Assembly (NCBI RefSeq): GCF_000158815.1
Contig: NZ_GG657738.1
Location: forward strand, 6,374,290 to 6,418,908
Length of the DNA: 44,619 nucleotides
Direction: 5' to 3'
DNA from: Micromonospora sp. ATCC 39149
GTDB lineage: Bacteria; Actinomycetota; Actinomycetes; Mycobacteriales; Micromonosporaceae
Part shown: one piece after another, positions 34,958-44,060 of the stretch
Layout: every line of letters starts with the position of its first letter
How positions within the stretch are numbered: the stretch's first letter is position 1
The notes under the pieces: model-generated
What the model saw: the letters and a program-made list of their open reading frames with translations, nothing else
The model's database searches: none
Told to the model about the DNA's origin: nothing
Made by a program: the position numbers and the translations under genes

Positions 34958-36086
34958 TCAGGCGGGTCCGCCGGTGACCGAGGTCCCGGACCTGGTCAAC
35001 TGTTCGGGGCTGGCCGCCGGCGGGCGGGTGCGCCGCCAGCGGGCCGCGAGTGCGTCCCGGCCGGCGGGGTCGATCTGGCCGGTCACCCGCAGCCGGGCCA
35101 TTCCGCCGTCGGGGAAGATATCCAGCCGGACGTGGGTGGCGGCCCGGGGCTCGGCGACCGGGAAGCGGTGCCGGGTGTCCGGCCGCAGCCGGGTGTCCGG
35201 CAGCAGCGGGAACCACGCGCCCGGGTCGTCGAGGTCGCCGTGGCGGTCGTCGGCGGCGCGTAGCGTGGCGCGTCCCGGGGCGTTGCCCTTGAAGTGGCTG
35301 GTGTCGAGGTCGACGAAGTGCGCGACCCCGGGCACGCCCAGCCGGACCAGCACCCAGTCGTTGCCGTCGTCGCGGCGGCGGGCGGTCTCCCAGCCTTCCC
35401 CCATCACCCGGGCCGGGCCGGGCGCGAGCAGGTTCTGCGGGGCGCCGTAGAACCGGTCGCTGCACCCCTGCACCTGTCCGCCGTGTTCCGTCGCCGCCAG
35501 GTCGAGGACGTCGGGCAGCAGGCGCGGGTCGGGCACCACGTCCCCGTGCACCCGCAGCCGGGCGACCCCGCCGTCGGGGAAGATGGTGAGCCGGACGTGG
35601 GTGACGTGGTGGGGCACGCTGACCGGGAAGGCGTTGCGGGCGTCGCCGGCCAGCGGCGAGCGGCCCAGCAGCGGCACCCACCGCGCCCGGGCCCAGCTCG
35701 GCCGGCCCCGGATAGCCGTCGACGGCGCACCCGTCGACGGCGGCGAACGGCGGATAGTTGCCGGTGAAGAAGCTGGTGTCGACGACCAGCAGGCGCACGA
35801 TGCCCGGCAGGCCGAGCCGGACGATGGCGTGGTCGGAGCCGGGCTCGCGGCGGCGTCGGGTCTCCCAGCCGTCGTAGACCTGCCCTTTCGCGGCGAAGGT
35901 GCGGGGCGAGAAGGTCGGGGGCAGCGGCTCCACCAGGTTGTCCGCGGCGGCGAAGAACTCGTCGTTGGCGGTGACGACGCCACCGCCGAAGGCACGCGAG
36001 GCCAGGTCGGGCAGGGTGGCCAGCGCACGCAGGGCCGCCGGAGCGGGGCGGGCGGCCGGGCCGGCGGACTCGCCCGGGGCGCTCAC
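34958..36086 (-). pseudogene. alc: Allantoicase, interrupted by one frameshift
   Basis: GTG 36086 overlaps the allantoinase stop (GTGA). The first frame reads LASRAFGGGVVTANDEFFAAADNLV, then GWETRRRREPGSDHAIVRLGLPG and VDTSFFTGNYPP: the start of an allantoicase. At about 35686-35696, in a run CCCGGGCCC, homology moves to the next frame (RARWVPLLGRSPLAGDARN) and continues to TGA at 34958 with the second repeat (GWETARRRDDGNDWVLVRLG, VDLDTSHFKGN). Removing one C from the run restores a protein of about 375 residues, the normal length. The enzyme hydrolyses allantoate to ureidoglycolate and urea. Given the run and the otherwise intact halves, a sequencing error is as likely as a true mutation. 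Confidence 0.88.
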
Positions 36087-37399
36087 GCCGCACCCGCCCG
36101 CAGCAGCCGGCCGCGCGGGGCGTCGCCGGTGACCGGTTCGCCGCGCAGCCAGGTGGCCCGCACGACGCCGGTCAACTGCTGCCCGGCGTACGGCGTCACG
36201 GGGTGCCGGTGGTGCAGCAGGCCCGGCTCGACGCGGAAGCCGGCGTCCGCGTCGAAGGCCACCAGGTCGGCGTCGCAGCCCACCGCGAGCCGTCCCTTGC
36301 TGGGCAGCCCGGCCAGGTTGGCCGGGCCGGTGGCCATCCAGCCGACGACGTCGGCCAGGCCGTGCCCACGTCGGCGGGCCTGGGTCCACACCACCGGCAG
36401 GCTGAGCTGCACCGACGCGACGCCGCCCCAGGCCGCGGCGAAGTCGCCGGTGTCGGCCCGTTTCAGCTCCGGCGGGCAGGGCGAGTGGTCGCTGACCACG
36501 CAGTCCACGGTGCCGTCGGCCAGCGCGGCCCAGAGCCGGTCCTGGTTGTCGCGGTCCCGGATCGGCGGGCAGCACTTGAACTCGGTCGCGCCGTCCGGCA
36601 CCTGCTCGGCGGTCAATGCGAGGTAGTGCGGGCAGGTCTCCACGCTCAGCCGCACGCCGTCCGCCCGCGCGGCGACCAGCTCGGGCAGAGCCCCGGCCGA
36701 CGACAGGTGCAGCACGTGGACCCGGGCCCCGGTCCGGCGGGCGGCGGCCACCACCGTCGCGACGGCGGACCGCTCGGCCGCCGGCGGTCGGGACGCGACG
36801 AAGTCGGCGTAGCGCGGCGACGGGGGCGACTGGCGCACCGACCCCGGGTCCTCGGCGTGCACGACGAAGAGGGCGTCGACCGTACGCAGGGCCTGCTCCA
36901 GCAGGTCGGCGTCGACCGGGGGGAACTCCGGCACGCCGGAGTCGACGAGGAACGCCTTGAAGCCGAACACCCCGGCCCGGTCCAGTGCCACGAGGTCGCC
37001 GAGGTTGCCCGGCACGACGCCGCCCCAGAACCCGACGTCGACATGGCAGCGGCCCCGCGCGGCGGCGCGCTTGGTCTCCAGCGCGGCCACGGTGACCGTC
37101 GGTGGGACGCTGTTCAGCGGCATGTCGATCAGGGTGGTGACACCGCCGGCCGCGGCGGCCCGGGTTGCGCTGGCGAAGCCCTCCCACTCGGTGCGGCCGG
37201 GCTCGTTGACGTGCACGTGCGTGTCCACCAGGCCGGGCAGCAGTGCGACGTCGCCCAGGTCCTCGTCGACGCCGGCGTCGAGCGGTTCGTCGTATCCGGC
37301 GAGCGCGGCGATCCGGCCGGCGCGCACGCCGATCGCCGCCGGCCGTTGCCCGCCCGGCAGCACCGCCCGCCGGGATCGCACCACCAGGTCGTAGCTCAT
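36083..37399 (-). CDS. allB: Allantoinase
   Basis: A 438-residue cyclic amidohydrolase, ATG 37399 behind GAGGAGG. Metal ligands: DTHVHVNEPG (H61, H63), the carbamylated Lys in FGFKAFLVD (K148), His residues in FVVHAED and HVLHLSS, and Asp in SDHSPCPPELK, the last also an allantoinase signature. It opens the hydantoin ring of allantoin to allantoate. The stop overlaps the allantoicase GTG, so the two consecutive steps are coupled. Dihydropyrimidinase is excluded by the SDHSPCPP block. Confidence 0.95.
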   Translation of the reverse strand: MSYDLVVRSRRAVLPGGQRPAAIGVRAGRIAALAGYDEPLDAGVDEDLGDVALLPGLVDTHVHVNEPGRTEWEGFASATRAAAAGGVTTLIDMPLNSVPPTVTVAALETKRAAARGRCHVDVGFWGGVVPGNLGDLVALDRAGVFGFKAFLVDSGVPEFPPVDADLLEQALRTVDALFVVHAEDPGSVRQSPPSPRYADFVASRPPAAERSAVATVVAAARRTGARVHVLHLSSAGALPELVAARADGVRLSVETCPHYLALTAEQVPDGATEFKCCPPIRDRDNQDRLWAALADGTVDCVVSDHSPCPPELKRADTGDFAAAWGGVASVQLSLPVVWTQARRRGHGLADVVGWMATGPANLAGLPSKGRLAVGCDADLVAFDADAGFRVEPGLLHHRHPVTPYAGQQLTGVVRATWLRGEPVTGDAPRGRLLRAGAA

Positions 37400-37436
37400 C
37401 GGCCCTCCTCATCTCCTCGGCCCGGCGCCGGTCAGG

Positions 37437-38623
37437 TCACGACGCGTGCCGCCGCAGCTCGGCCCGGTCGAATCCGGTCCCCGCGACGGTGAGCGCCCCG
37501 CAGTGCAGCCCGCGCAGCAGGAACCCGGCGAGCGCGCGTCGGGTCGCCGGCTCGTCCAGCACCCCCTCCGAGCGGCGGTCCAGGTAGGCCCGCAACCGCC
37601 GGGCCGCGTCGGGCGCGCCGTCGCGGAAGAAGGCGTACGTCGCGGCGAACCGGGTCGGCAACTGCGCCGGGTGCAGGTCCCAGCCCTGGTAGAAGCCGCG
37701 TTCGAGGGAGCGGCGGACCAGCCGGGAGTGCAGCGCCCAGGCTGCCCGCACCGCCGTCGCCCCGCCCACCGGCAGCACGTTGGTGGAGCCGTCGCAGACA
37801 GGCACCCCGGCACCGGCCGCCGCCACCTGCATCACCGCCTTGGCGTGGTCGGCGGCCGGGTGCTCCATGCTCTGGTACGGGCCGGCCACCCCGCACGCCG
37901 CGCTGTAGTCGTACGTGCCGAAGTGCAGCCCCGCGCAGCGGCCCCCGGCGGCGGCGACCAGCCGGGCCACCGTCGCCGTGCCGTCCGGGCCGAGCACCGC
38001 GCGGGGCACCTCCACCTGAACCTCGAACCGTAGCGCCTCGTCCGTCAGCCCGTACGCCGTCTCCAGGCGAGCGCAGAGCGCGGCCATCGCCTCGACCTGC
38101 GCCGGGTGGCTGACCTTGGGCAGGGTCACCACGAAGCCGGCCGGCGGCCCGCCGCAGGCGTCGAGGAACAGGTCGAGGCTGCGGACCGCCCGGCGCCGGG
38201 TCGCCGCCTCCAGGCACTTGATCCGTACCCCGACGAAGGGCGTGGCGGCCCCGGCGGAGTGGGCCTGCACCAGCGCCCGGGCGGCCGAGCGCACCGCGTC
38301 GTCCTCGGCGTCGTCGTCGCGTACCCCGAAGCAGTCCTCCAGGTCGACCCGCAGGTCCTCGATCGGTTCCCGGGTCAGCTTGCCCTCCACGGCGGCGCGC
38401 AGCTCCTCGGCGAACGGCAGCGGCGGGTGGTCCCGCAGCGCGGGCAGCGCGGTCGGTCCCCCAGGACGGCCCGAGGTCGGCGTCTGACCCGGTCGGCGGG
38501 GACGTACACGGTGTGCACCGGCTGCCGGACGGCGACGGGGGGTGGCTGCGCGCCGCCCAGCTCGGCGTCGACGGCGGCGAGCCGGTCGTCGAGGTCGGCG
38601 TAGGCGTCCCGGGCCAGGCGCAT
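37437..38623 (-). pseudogene. DUF6986 aldolase/citrate-lyase-like protein, N-terminal part frameshifted
   Basis: The protein should begin at ATG 38623 (MRLARDAYADLDDRLAAVDAEL), sharing a base with the preceding stop. This frame holds to about 38488 (QPVHTVYVPADRV). The expected continuation DADLGPSWGT appears in a second frame, and from about 38450 ALPALRDHPPLPFAEELRAAVEGKL in a third, which stays open to TGA at 37437. Two indels in some 40 bases are therefore needed. The long last frame contains EPIEDLRVDLEDCFG, GFVVTLPKVSHP, GLHFGTYDYSA and QGWDLHPAQLPTRFAA, features of the HpcH/CitE-like aldolase fold. The family is regularly found with allantoin genes; its reaction is not known to me. Sequence error and decay are both possible; an internal GTG start is a third option. 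Confidence 0.75.
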
Positions 38624-39978
38624 CAGTCGGCCAGCGCCAGCAGCCGGCGGTGCGCCCGGGCGGCCTGCCCGGCGAGGATCTCGGCGTCGGCGGTGCGCAG
38701 CTCCGCGTGCTCGACGACGGTCCGGCCGCCGACCAGCAGCAGCGCCAGCGGTGCGGGTGGGCCGAGCACCAGCGCCGCGACCGGGTCGTCGATGCCGGCG
38801 TGCCCCAGCCCGTCGAGACGCCAGAGCGCGACGTCGGCGAGCTTGCCCACCTCCAGCGAGCCGATCTCGTCGGCGCGGCCGAGGCACTCGGCGCCGCCGA
38901 CGGTGCCCAGGGCGAGGGCCTGCCGGGCGGTCAGCGCGGCCGGGCCGCCGCGCAGCCGGGCCGCGTAGAGCGCCTGCCGCAGTTCCGCGCCGAGTTGGCC
39001 GGCCTCCTGGGAGGCGGCACCGTCGACGCCGAGGCCCACCGGTACCCCGGCGGCGAGCAGCTCCGGCACGCGGGCGGTGCCGGCGCCGAGGCGGGCGTTC
39101 GAGCTGGGGCAGTGCGCCACCGCCGTCCCGGTGGCGGCCAGCCGGTCCAGCGCCGGGTCGTCCAGGTGTACGCCGTGGGCCAGCCACACGTCGTCGCCGA
39201 GCCAGCCGAGCTGCTCGGCGTACTCGACCGGGGTGCAGCCGTGCGTGGCACGGCAGTACTGCTCCTCCTCGGCGGTCTCGGCCAGGTGGGTGTGCAGCCG
39301 GACCCCCCGACGCCGGGCCAGCGCGGCGGACTCCCGCATCAGGGTGCTGGTGACCGAGAACGGTGAGCACGGGGCCACGGAGATCCGCAGCATCGAGCCG
39401 GGCGAGGGGTCGTGGTAGCGGTCGATGGCGGTCTCGGTGGCCAGCAGCGCCGCCTCGGTGCGCTCCACCAGCGAGTCCGGGGGCAGCCCGCCCGCCGACC
39501 GGCCGAGGTCCATCGACCCCCGGCACGGCTGGAAGCGCAGCCCGACCAGCCGGGCGGCCTCGATCTCGGCGGCCAGCGGGTCGTCACCGCCCGGGGGGAA
39601 CACGTAGTGGTGGTCGGTGCTGGTCGTGCAGCCGGACAGGGCGAGCCAGCCCAACCCGGCCGCCGCCGCGGCGTTGACCATCTCGGCGTCCAGCCCGGCC
39701 CAGACCGGGTAGAGGGTGGTGAGCCAGCCGAACAGGTTTGACTGCTGGGCCAGCCCCCGGGTCACCCACTGGTAGAGGTGGTGGTGGGCGTTGACCAGGC
39801 CCGGGGTGGCCAGGCAGCCGGTGCCGTCGACCAGGCGGGCCGACCGGTCCACCGCATCGGCCCGCCCGGCCCCGACGGCGGTGATCCGGCCGTCGTCGCC
39901 GATCACCACGTGACCGACGGAGTACTCGGTGCGGGCGGCGTCGACCGTGGCGACGGCGCAGTTCTCGATGACGATCAC
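38623..39978 (-). CDS. Amidohydrolase, 8-oxoguanine deaminase type
   Basis: A 451-residue metal-dependent amidohydrolase from ATG 39978. It carries NAHHHLYQWVTRG (metal His and the substrate segment typical of 8-oxoguanine deaminase), STDHHYVFPPG, HTHLAET, LAHGVHLDD with CPSSNARLGAG, and GLGVDGAAS with the active Asp. 8-Oxoguanine is deaminated to urate, which the next upstream genes degrade. A guanine deaminase or atrazine-chlorohydrolase-like role is the alternative. It is in line with the ureide genes and its TGA overlaps the next ATG by one base. Confidence 0.85.
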   Translation of the reverse strand: MIVIENCAVATVDAARTEYSVGHVVIGDDGRITAVGAGRADAVDRSARLVDGTGCLATPGLVNAHHHLYQWVTRGLAQQSNLFGWLTTLYPVWAGLDAEMVNAAAAAGLGWLALSGCTTSTDHHYVFPPGGDDPLAAEIEAARLVGLRFQPCRGSMDLGRSAGGLPPDSLVERTEAALLATETAIDRYHDPSPGSMLRISVAPCSPFSVTSTLMRESAALARRRGVRLHTHLAETAEEEQYCRATHGCTPVEYAEQLGWLGDDVWLAHGVHLDDPALDRLAATGTAVAHCPSSNARLGAGTARVPELLAAGVPVGLGVDGAASQEAGQLGAELRQALYAARLRGGPAALTARQALALGTVGGAECLGRADEIGSLEVGKLADVALWRLDGLGHAGIDDPVAALVLGPPAPLALLLVGGRTVVEHAELRTADAEILAGQAARAHRRLLALAD

Positions 39979-40039
39979 CGGTGCCCCCGGCGTGATGCGG
40001 CGGTGCCGGCGGGCCAGGCGGGGTGGGCGGGCACGGCGC

Positions 40040-40894
40040 TCACCAGTCCCCGCCGGCCGGGGCGACGTCGTCGCGGCCGACGGTGCCCTCGATCACCCCG
40101 TACGGCCGGTCGGTGGCGACGAACACGGCGTTGGGGTTGTCCAGCCCGAACGGCGACAGGTCGACCGGGATGTGGTGCCGGTTGGGCAGCGACAGCTTGA
40201 TCTCCGCCAGCTCCGGCCGGGTCTGGAGGACCCGCCGGCCCATCGCGTACAGGGTCTGCTGCAACGACCTGCTGTACGTCTCGACGAACGCGGCGACCAA
40301 CGCCTCGCGTACCCGCTGGTAGGCGGCATCCCAGTCCGCTCCGGCGTCGAGGTGCCGCCAGCGGGCGTCCACGGCGGTGGCCAGGATCCGGTCGGTGGTC
40401 TCCGGCAGCGTCGTGTACTCGTCGCGCACGTAGCCGTGGAACTCGGAGTTCGTGGTGTTCATCAGCACCAGACCGGTCAGCCCGGACACCACCTGGGCGG
40501 TGTCCCCGTCGTAGCTGACCGTCGCGGTGCGGGTCTGCGCGCCGTCGCGCTGGAAGGAGTGCGGCCCGAGCCGCTGCCAGCCGAACTCCTGCACGGCCAC
40601 CCGGGCGTGTCGGACGGCCGCCTGGCTGTGCACGAAGTGCCGGGCCAGCAGGAGCGCGAACGCCTCGGGGGAGGCGACGCCGTGCTCGCGGGCGAACGCG
40701 TAGACGGTGTTCTTCTGCGAATCGGTGGGCAGCACCTGACTGTTGTCGCCGGTGAGATGGGTGGCGTCCAGGTCCCCGGCGAGGGCGGTGCGGACGTCGA
40801 GGTCGCGCAGCGTGTGCCGGTCGCCGTCGCGGGCCACGTGGACCACGCGCACCTCGGCCTTGCCGTACCGGTTGGGCCCCAGCACGATCCCCAT
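40040..40894 (-). CDS. uox: Urate oxidase (uricase)
   Basis: A 284-residue cofactor-free uricase made of two T-fold repeats, ATG 40894. Visible motifs are GPNRYGKAEVRVVHV at the N-terminus with the catalytic Lys region, GDNSQVLPTDSQKNTVYA with the Thr and the active-site Asn/Asp loop, LVLMNTTNSEFHGYVRDEYTTL, and the C-terminal LPNRHHIPVDLSPFGLDN. It oxidises urate to 5-hydroxyisourate. The gene starts 3 bases after the HIU hydrolase stop, so the unstable product can be handled at once. Confidence 0.95.
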   Translation of the reverse strand: MGIVLGPNRYGKAEVRVVHVARDGDRHTLRDLDVRTALAGDLDATHLTGDNSQVLPTDSQKNTVYAFAREHGVASPEAFALLLARHFVHSQAAVRHARVAVQEFGWQRLGPHSFQRDGAQTRTATVSYDGDTAQVVSGLTGLVLMNTTNSEFHGYVRDEYTTLPETTDRILATAVDARWRHLDAGADWDAAYQRVREALVAAFVETYSRSLQQTLYAMGRRVLQTRPELAEIKLSLPNRHHIPVDLSPFGLDNPNAVFVATDRPYGVIEGTVGRDDVAPAGGDW

Positions 40895-40897
40895 CTG

Positions 40898-41260
40898 TCA
40901 ACTCCCTCGGTAGGTGGTGTAGCCGAACGGACTGAGCAGCAGCGGCAGGTGCAGGTGCGCGTCGGGATCACCGACCAGAAAGGACAGCACGACCTCCGGG
41001 AAGAAGGGATCCGGTCCGAGGTGCCCGTCGAGGTCGAAGACGAGCCGGTACCGGCCGGCCGCCCACTCACCCGCCGGCACCCAGTCGCGCAGCCGGCCGT
41101 CGGCGTCGGTCCGCCCGGCCCCGACCTGGCGCCACCGCGTACCGCCGAGCCGGTCGAGCCGGACCGGGATGCCCGGCGCGGGCAGCCCGACGACCGTGTC
41201 GAGCACGTGCGTGGACAACGGCGCGAACGGGCCACCGCGGCCCGCGTCAGGCCGGCTCAT
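40898..41260 (-). CDS. uraH: 5-Hydroxyisourate hydrolase (transthyretin-related)
   Basis: A 120-residue transthyretin-like protein: STHVLDTVVGLPAPGIPV at the start with the active His, the central GRYRLVFD, and the diagnostic C-terminus YTTYRGS. It hydrolyses 5-hydroxyisourate to OHCU. ATG 41260 lies inside the end of the decarboxylase gene, overlapping by 14 bases, and urate oxidase follows after 3 bases, so the three steps are translationally linked. Confidence 0.95.
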   Translation of the reverse strand: MSRPDAGRGGPFAPLSTHVLDTVVGLPAPGIPVRLDRLGGTRWRQVGAGRTDADGRLRDWVPAGEWAAGRYRLVFDLDGHLGPDPFFPEVVLSFLVGDPDAHLHLPLLLSPFGYTTYRGS

Positions 41261-41753
41261 CGAGCAGCTTCCTGATTCGCAGCGCGGCGATCTTGGTCAG
41301 CTCATCGCGTATCACGGCCCGCTCGGTGGCCTCGTCGTGCGCCAGCCGGGCCCGCGCGGCGGCGAGCAACTCCACGTCGCTGCGGCCGGTGGCGCAGATC
41401 AGGAACAGGTGTCCGAAGCGGCGCTCGTACTCCTCGTTCGCCTCGGCGATGGCGGCGCGGGTCCGGCCGGACGATGCGTCCAGGCCGGACTGTTCCCCCC
41501 GCGACCAGCCGTCCTCCCGGCGCTGCCCCACCGGGCGCTGGCCGATGCGCGGGTGGGCGGCGAGCGCCTGTTCGACCTCGGGCCAGGTGAGCCGCGCGCT
41601 GGCGGCGTCCGCCGCGGCCAGCAGCGCGGCCAGGTTCTGATACGGCCGCCCGGCGACGATCTCGCGGGCCCAGCGGGGGACGGCGCAGCAGGCCGCAAGC
41701 TCGTCCTCGGCCCGCTGCGCGGCGAGCGCGTTGAACTCCTCGATCCGACCCAC
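41247..41753 (-). CDS. uraD: OHCU decarboxylase
   Basis: I choose GTG 41753 because GGGAGGG lies 5 bases upstream; GTG 41786 would add 11 residues without a ribosome site. The product has 168 residues. The catalytic His is in AAHPRIGQ, and the family segments EFNALAAQRAEDELAACCAVPRWA and ANEEYERRFGHLFLICATGRS are complete. It decarboxylates 2-oxo-4-hydroxy-4-carboxy-5-ureidoimidazoline to S-allantoin. A block of 7-base repeats lies 110 bases upstream. Confidence 0.93.
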   Translation of the reverse strand: MGRIEEFNALAAQRAEDELAACCAVPRWAREIVAGRPYQNLAALLAAADAASARLTWPEVEQALAAHPRIGQRPVGQRREDGWSRGEQSGLDASSGRTRAAIAEANEEYERRFGHLFLICATGRSDVELLAAARARLAHDEATERAVIRDELTKIAALRIRKLLDEPA

Positions 41754-41862
41754 GGTCGCCCTCCCGTCACTCCCGGAAGGAGTCACACAGGCGGGCCGGC
41801 GGGCCGAACAGCGCCGCGAGGTCCAAAACCGGCCGGGTTACCGACGCCGCCGTTGTACGTTC

Positions 41863-41925
41863 CTCCAGCCTCCAGCCTCCAGCCTCCAGCCGCCAGCCGC
41901 CAGCCGCCAGCCGCCAGCCGCCAGC
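41863..41925. repeat. Nine-copy 7-base tandem repeat
   Basis: Four copies of CTCCAGC (41863-41890) are followed by five of CGCCAGC (41891-41925) and a partial copy. The array is intergenic, between the XdhC stop (41958) and the OHCU decarboxylase start (41753). The two blocks differ by one base (T or G at position 2), which suggests stepwise slippage growth. Seven-base units would shift any frame, consistent with a non-coding position. Confidence 0.9.
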
Positions 41926-41957
41926 CGCCGATCAGCGGGTGGATGCTGCCGGTGGCG

Positions 41958-43067
41958 TCAGCCGTGGATGCTGCCGGTGGCATCGCGCAGCCGCCCGCCC
42001 CGGCGGCCGTTGCGGACCGCGACGAGTTCCGCGGCGATGCTGACGGCCGTCTCGGCGGCGCTGCGCCCACCCAGGTCCAGGCCGACGGGCGAACTGAGCC
42101 GGGCCAGCGCCGCCTCGGTGACGCCGGCCTCGCGGAGCCGGCCGAGCCGGTCGTGGTGGGTCCGCCGGGAGCCCATCGCCCCCACGAAGCCCAGCTCCAG
42201 GTCGAGGGCCAGCCGCAGCGCCGGGACGTCGAACTTCGCGTCGTGGGTGAGCACGCACACGGCGGTCCGTTCGTTCAGCCGGCCCGCCGCGACCTCGGCC
42301 GCGAGGTAGCGGTGCGGCCAGTCGACCACCACCTCCTGCGCCTGCGGGAATCGGCGCGCGGTGGCGAAGACCGGGCGGGCGTCGCAGACGGTGACCCGGT
42401 AGCCCAGGACGACGCCGATCCGGGCGAGCTCGGCTGCGACGTCGATCGCGCCGAACACGATCAGCCGGGGCGGCGGGGCGTAGGACCGCACCAGCACCGT
42501 CACCTGGTCGGCCGCGCCGCAATCGTCGGGCGGCAGGCGCAGCGGCCCGCTGCGTCCCTCGGCCAGCAGCCGGCGGCCGGCGGTCACCGCCGCCTCGTCC
42601 AGCCGGGTGTCGCCGAGGGTGCCGTGGTGGTCGTCCGGCCCGGCCACGATCCGCCGGCCGAGGCGCCCCGCCGGCCCCCGCACGCAGGTCAGCACCGCCA
42701 CCGCGGCACCCGAGCGGACGGCCTCGGCCAGCACCGCCAGCTCCGGGAAGCCGGCGCTGGTGACCCGTTCGACGTACACGTCGATGGTCCCACCGCAGGT
42801 CAGTCCCGCCGCGAACGCGTCCCGGCCGGTCACCCCGAAGCGCAGCAGGGCGGGTCGGCCGGTCCGGAGCGCCTCCTGGCAGGACTCGTGCAGCGCCGCC
42901 TCGACGCACCCGCCGGAGACGCTGCCGGTGACCGAGCCGTCCGGGCCGACCAGCATCGCGGCGCCGGCCGGGTGGGGGGCGCTGCGCCAGGTCTCGACGA
43001 CGGTGGCCAGGGCGACGGCATCGCCGTCGTCGCAGCGGCGCAGCAACTCGGCGAGCACCTCATCCAC
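41958..43067 (-). CDS. xdhC: XdhC/CoxI-family molybdenum-cofactor insertion protein
   Basis: GTG 43067 overlaps the previous gene by 8 bases; 369 residues. The N-terminal CoxI-type domain has PAGAAMLVGPDGSVTGSVSGGCVE, and CGGTIDVYVE follows. The C-terminal Rossmann-like XdhC domain shows RLIVFGAIDVAAELARIGVVLGYRVTVCDARP, VLTHDAKFDVPAL and GFVGAMGSRRT. The canonical GxGxxG-type loop reads FGAIDVA here. XdhC proteins bind and sulfurate molybdenum cofactor and hand it to xanthine dehydrogenase, so this gene supports the enzyme encoded from 44061. Confidence 0.92.
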   Translation of the reverse strand: MDEVLAELLRRCDDGDAVALATVVETWRSAPHPAGAAMLVGPDGSVTGSVSGGCVEAALHESCQEALRTGRPALLRFGVTGRDAFAAGLTCGGTIDVYVERVTSAGFPELAVLAEAVRSGAAVAVLTCVRGPAGRLGRRIVAGPDDHHGTLGDTRLDEAAVTAGRRLLAEGRSGPLRLPPDDCGAADQVTVLVRSYAPPPRLIVFGAIDVAAELARIGVVLGYRVTVCDARPVFATARRFPQAQEVVVDWPHRYLAAEVAAGRLNERTAVCVLTHDAKFDVPALRLALDLELGFVGAMGSRRTHHDRLGRLREAGVTEAALARLSSPVGLDLGGRSAAETAVSIAAELVAVRNGRRGGRLRDATGSIHG

Positions 43068-43683
43068 CGCCGGGCCGCCCCTCGTCGGCGGGCGGCACGT
43101 CGAGGTCCGCGTCGTGGGCCACGTCGGCGCACGGCACGATCCGCACCCGGTCGAGGCGCTGGCGCAGGTAGCCGCCCGCGCCGGTGTCGCCGGTTGCCGA
43201 GGCGAGCACGCCTGTCCAGTGTTCCCGGCCCAGCAGCACCGGGTGACCCCGGCGGCCCGGCCCGTAGCCGGCCGTGGCCAGGGCCGCCGGGCCGGCGTCG
43301 GCCGCGACCCGCCGTATCGCCTCGGCGGAGATGCCCGGCATGTCGACGAGGAGCACCACCACCGCCACCGCGTCGGTGGCGGTCAGTGCCGTCAGCCCCA
43401 CCCGCAGCGAGGAGCCCATTCCGGTGGCCCAGCGGGGGTTGCCGACCACCCGGGCGCCGGAGAGGTCGGCGACGGCACGGACCCGGTCGGCCGCCGCGCC
43501 GAGCACCACCAGCGCCGGGGCGCAGCCGGCCTCGACGAGGGTACGCACCGCGCGTTCCACCAGCAGCGGGCCGCTGTGGCGGACGAGCGCCTTGGGCCTG
43601 CCGTAGCGGCGGCCGGCACCGGCGGCGAGTACCAGGCCGGCGACGGTCCCGGGGCTCGGCCCGGTCGTGGTGGGTAGCTGCAC
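43060..43683 (-). CDS. MobA-like nucleotidyltransferase (MocA type)
   Basis: GTG 43683 with GAGGGAG upstream gives 207 residues. The nucleotide-binding start GLVLAAGAGRRYGRPKAL is the NTP-transferase signature (LAAGxGxRxGxPK), followed by GMGSSLRVGL, LLVDMPGI with the metal Asp, and RRGHPVLL. Proteins of this kind beside XdhC form the cytidine or guanine dinucleotide form of molybdenum cofactor used by xanthine dehydrogenase-like enzymes. It is the first gene of the leftward purine operon as seen here. Confidence 0.9.
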   Translation of the reverse strand: MQLPTTTGPSPGTVAGLVLAAGAGRRYGRPKALVRHSGPLLVERAVRTLVEAGCAPALVVLGAAADRVRAVADLSGARVVGNPRWATGMGSSLRVGLTALTATDAVAVVVLLVDMPGISAEAIRRVAADAGPAALATAGYGPGRRGHPVLLGREHWTGVLASATGDTGAGGYLRQRLDRVRIVPCADVAHDADLDVPPADEGRPGGG

Positions 43684-44060
43684 GACATCTCCCTCACGCC
43701 GGGCGGGACCGCCGCACATCCCCGGCCCGGGGCGGCCGACGACGGCACCGGGCCACGATTTGCCTGGCGGCGGGGCTGCCCGAGCAGGCGGGCGGATCGG
43801 CTCACCATGCGGAGCGGGCCCGCAGGCTGTCAAGGGGTGGCCGGCCCGGGCGTGGCGGCCGCCGCCCCGGTTTGGAGCTTCGTCCAACGAGGCCGGGTTC
43901 GCGTCCGACCGTGTTGTCACCGGCGCGCATTGTCGGGCCGGCGGCCGTGTTGCTTGGATTCCCCCATCGGTCACCGCCGCCCGCCCCGCCCGCCGCACCC
44001 ACCCGACCGGTCAGCTGACGTCGGCGGGCGGCACCCGCCCCGAGCGAAAGGGCGAAGCCT
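43684..44060. promoter_or_regulatory. Divergent promoter region of the purine-catabolism genes
   Basis: A 377-base gap between the leftward nucleotidyltransferase and the rightward xanthine dehydrogenase gene, with no coding sequence. A small palindrome TTGGA, 6 bases, TCCAA lies at 43872-43887 and could be an operator. No other clear site was recognised. Confidence 0.45.

Noticed and set aside
34857..37412. Single 851-codon leftward frame across the allantoinase and allantoicase genes
   Set aside because: Most of it is an out-of-frame reading of allantoinase; only the short allantoicase start within it is genuine.
41863..41925. CRISPR-like array
   Set aside because: Units are 7 bases with no spacers and no cas genes; a simple tandem repeat.
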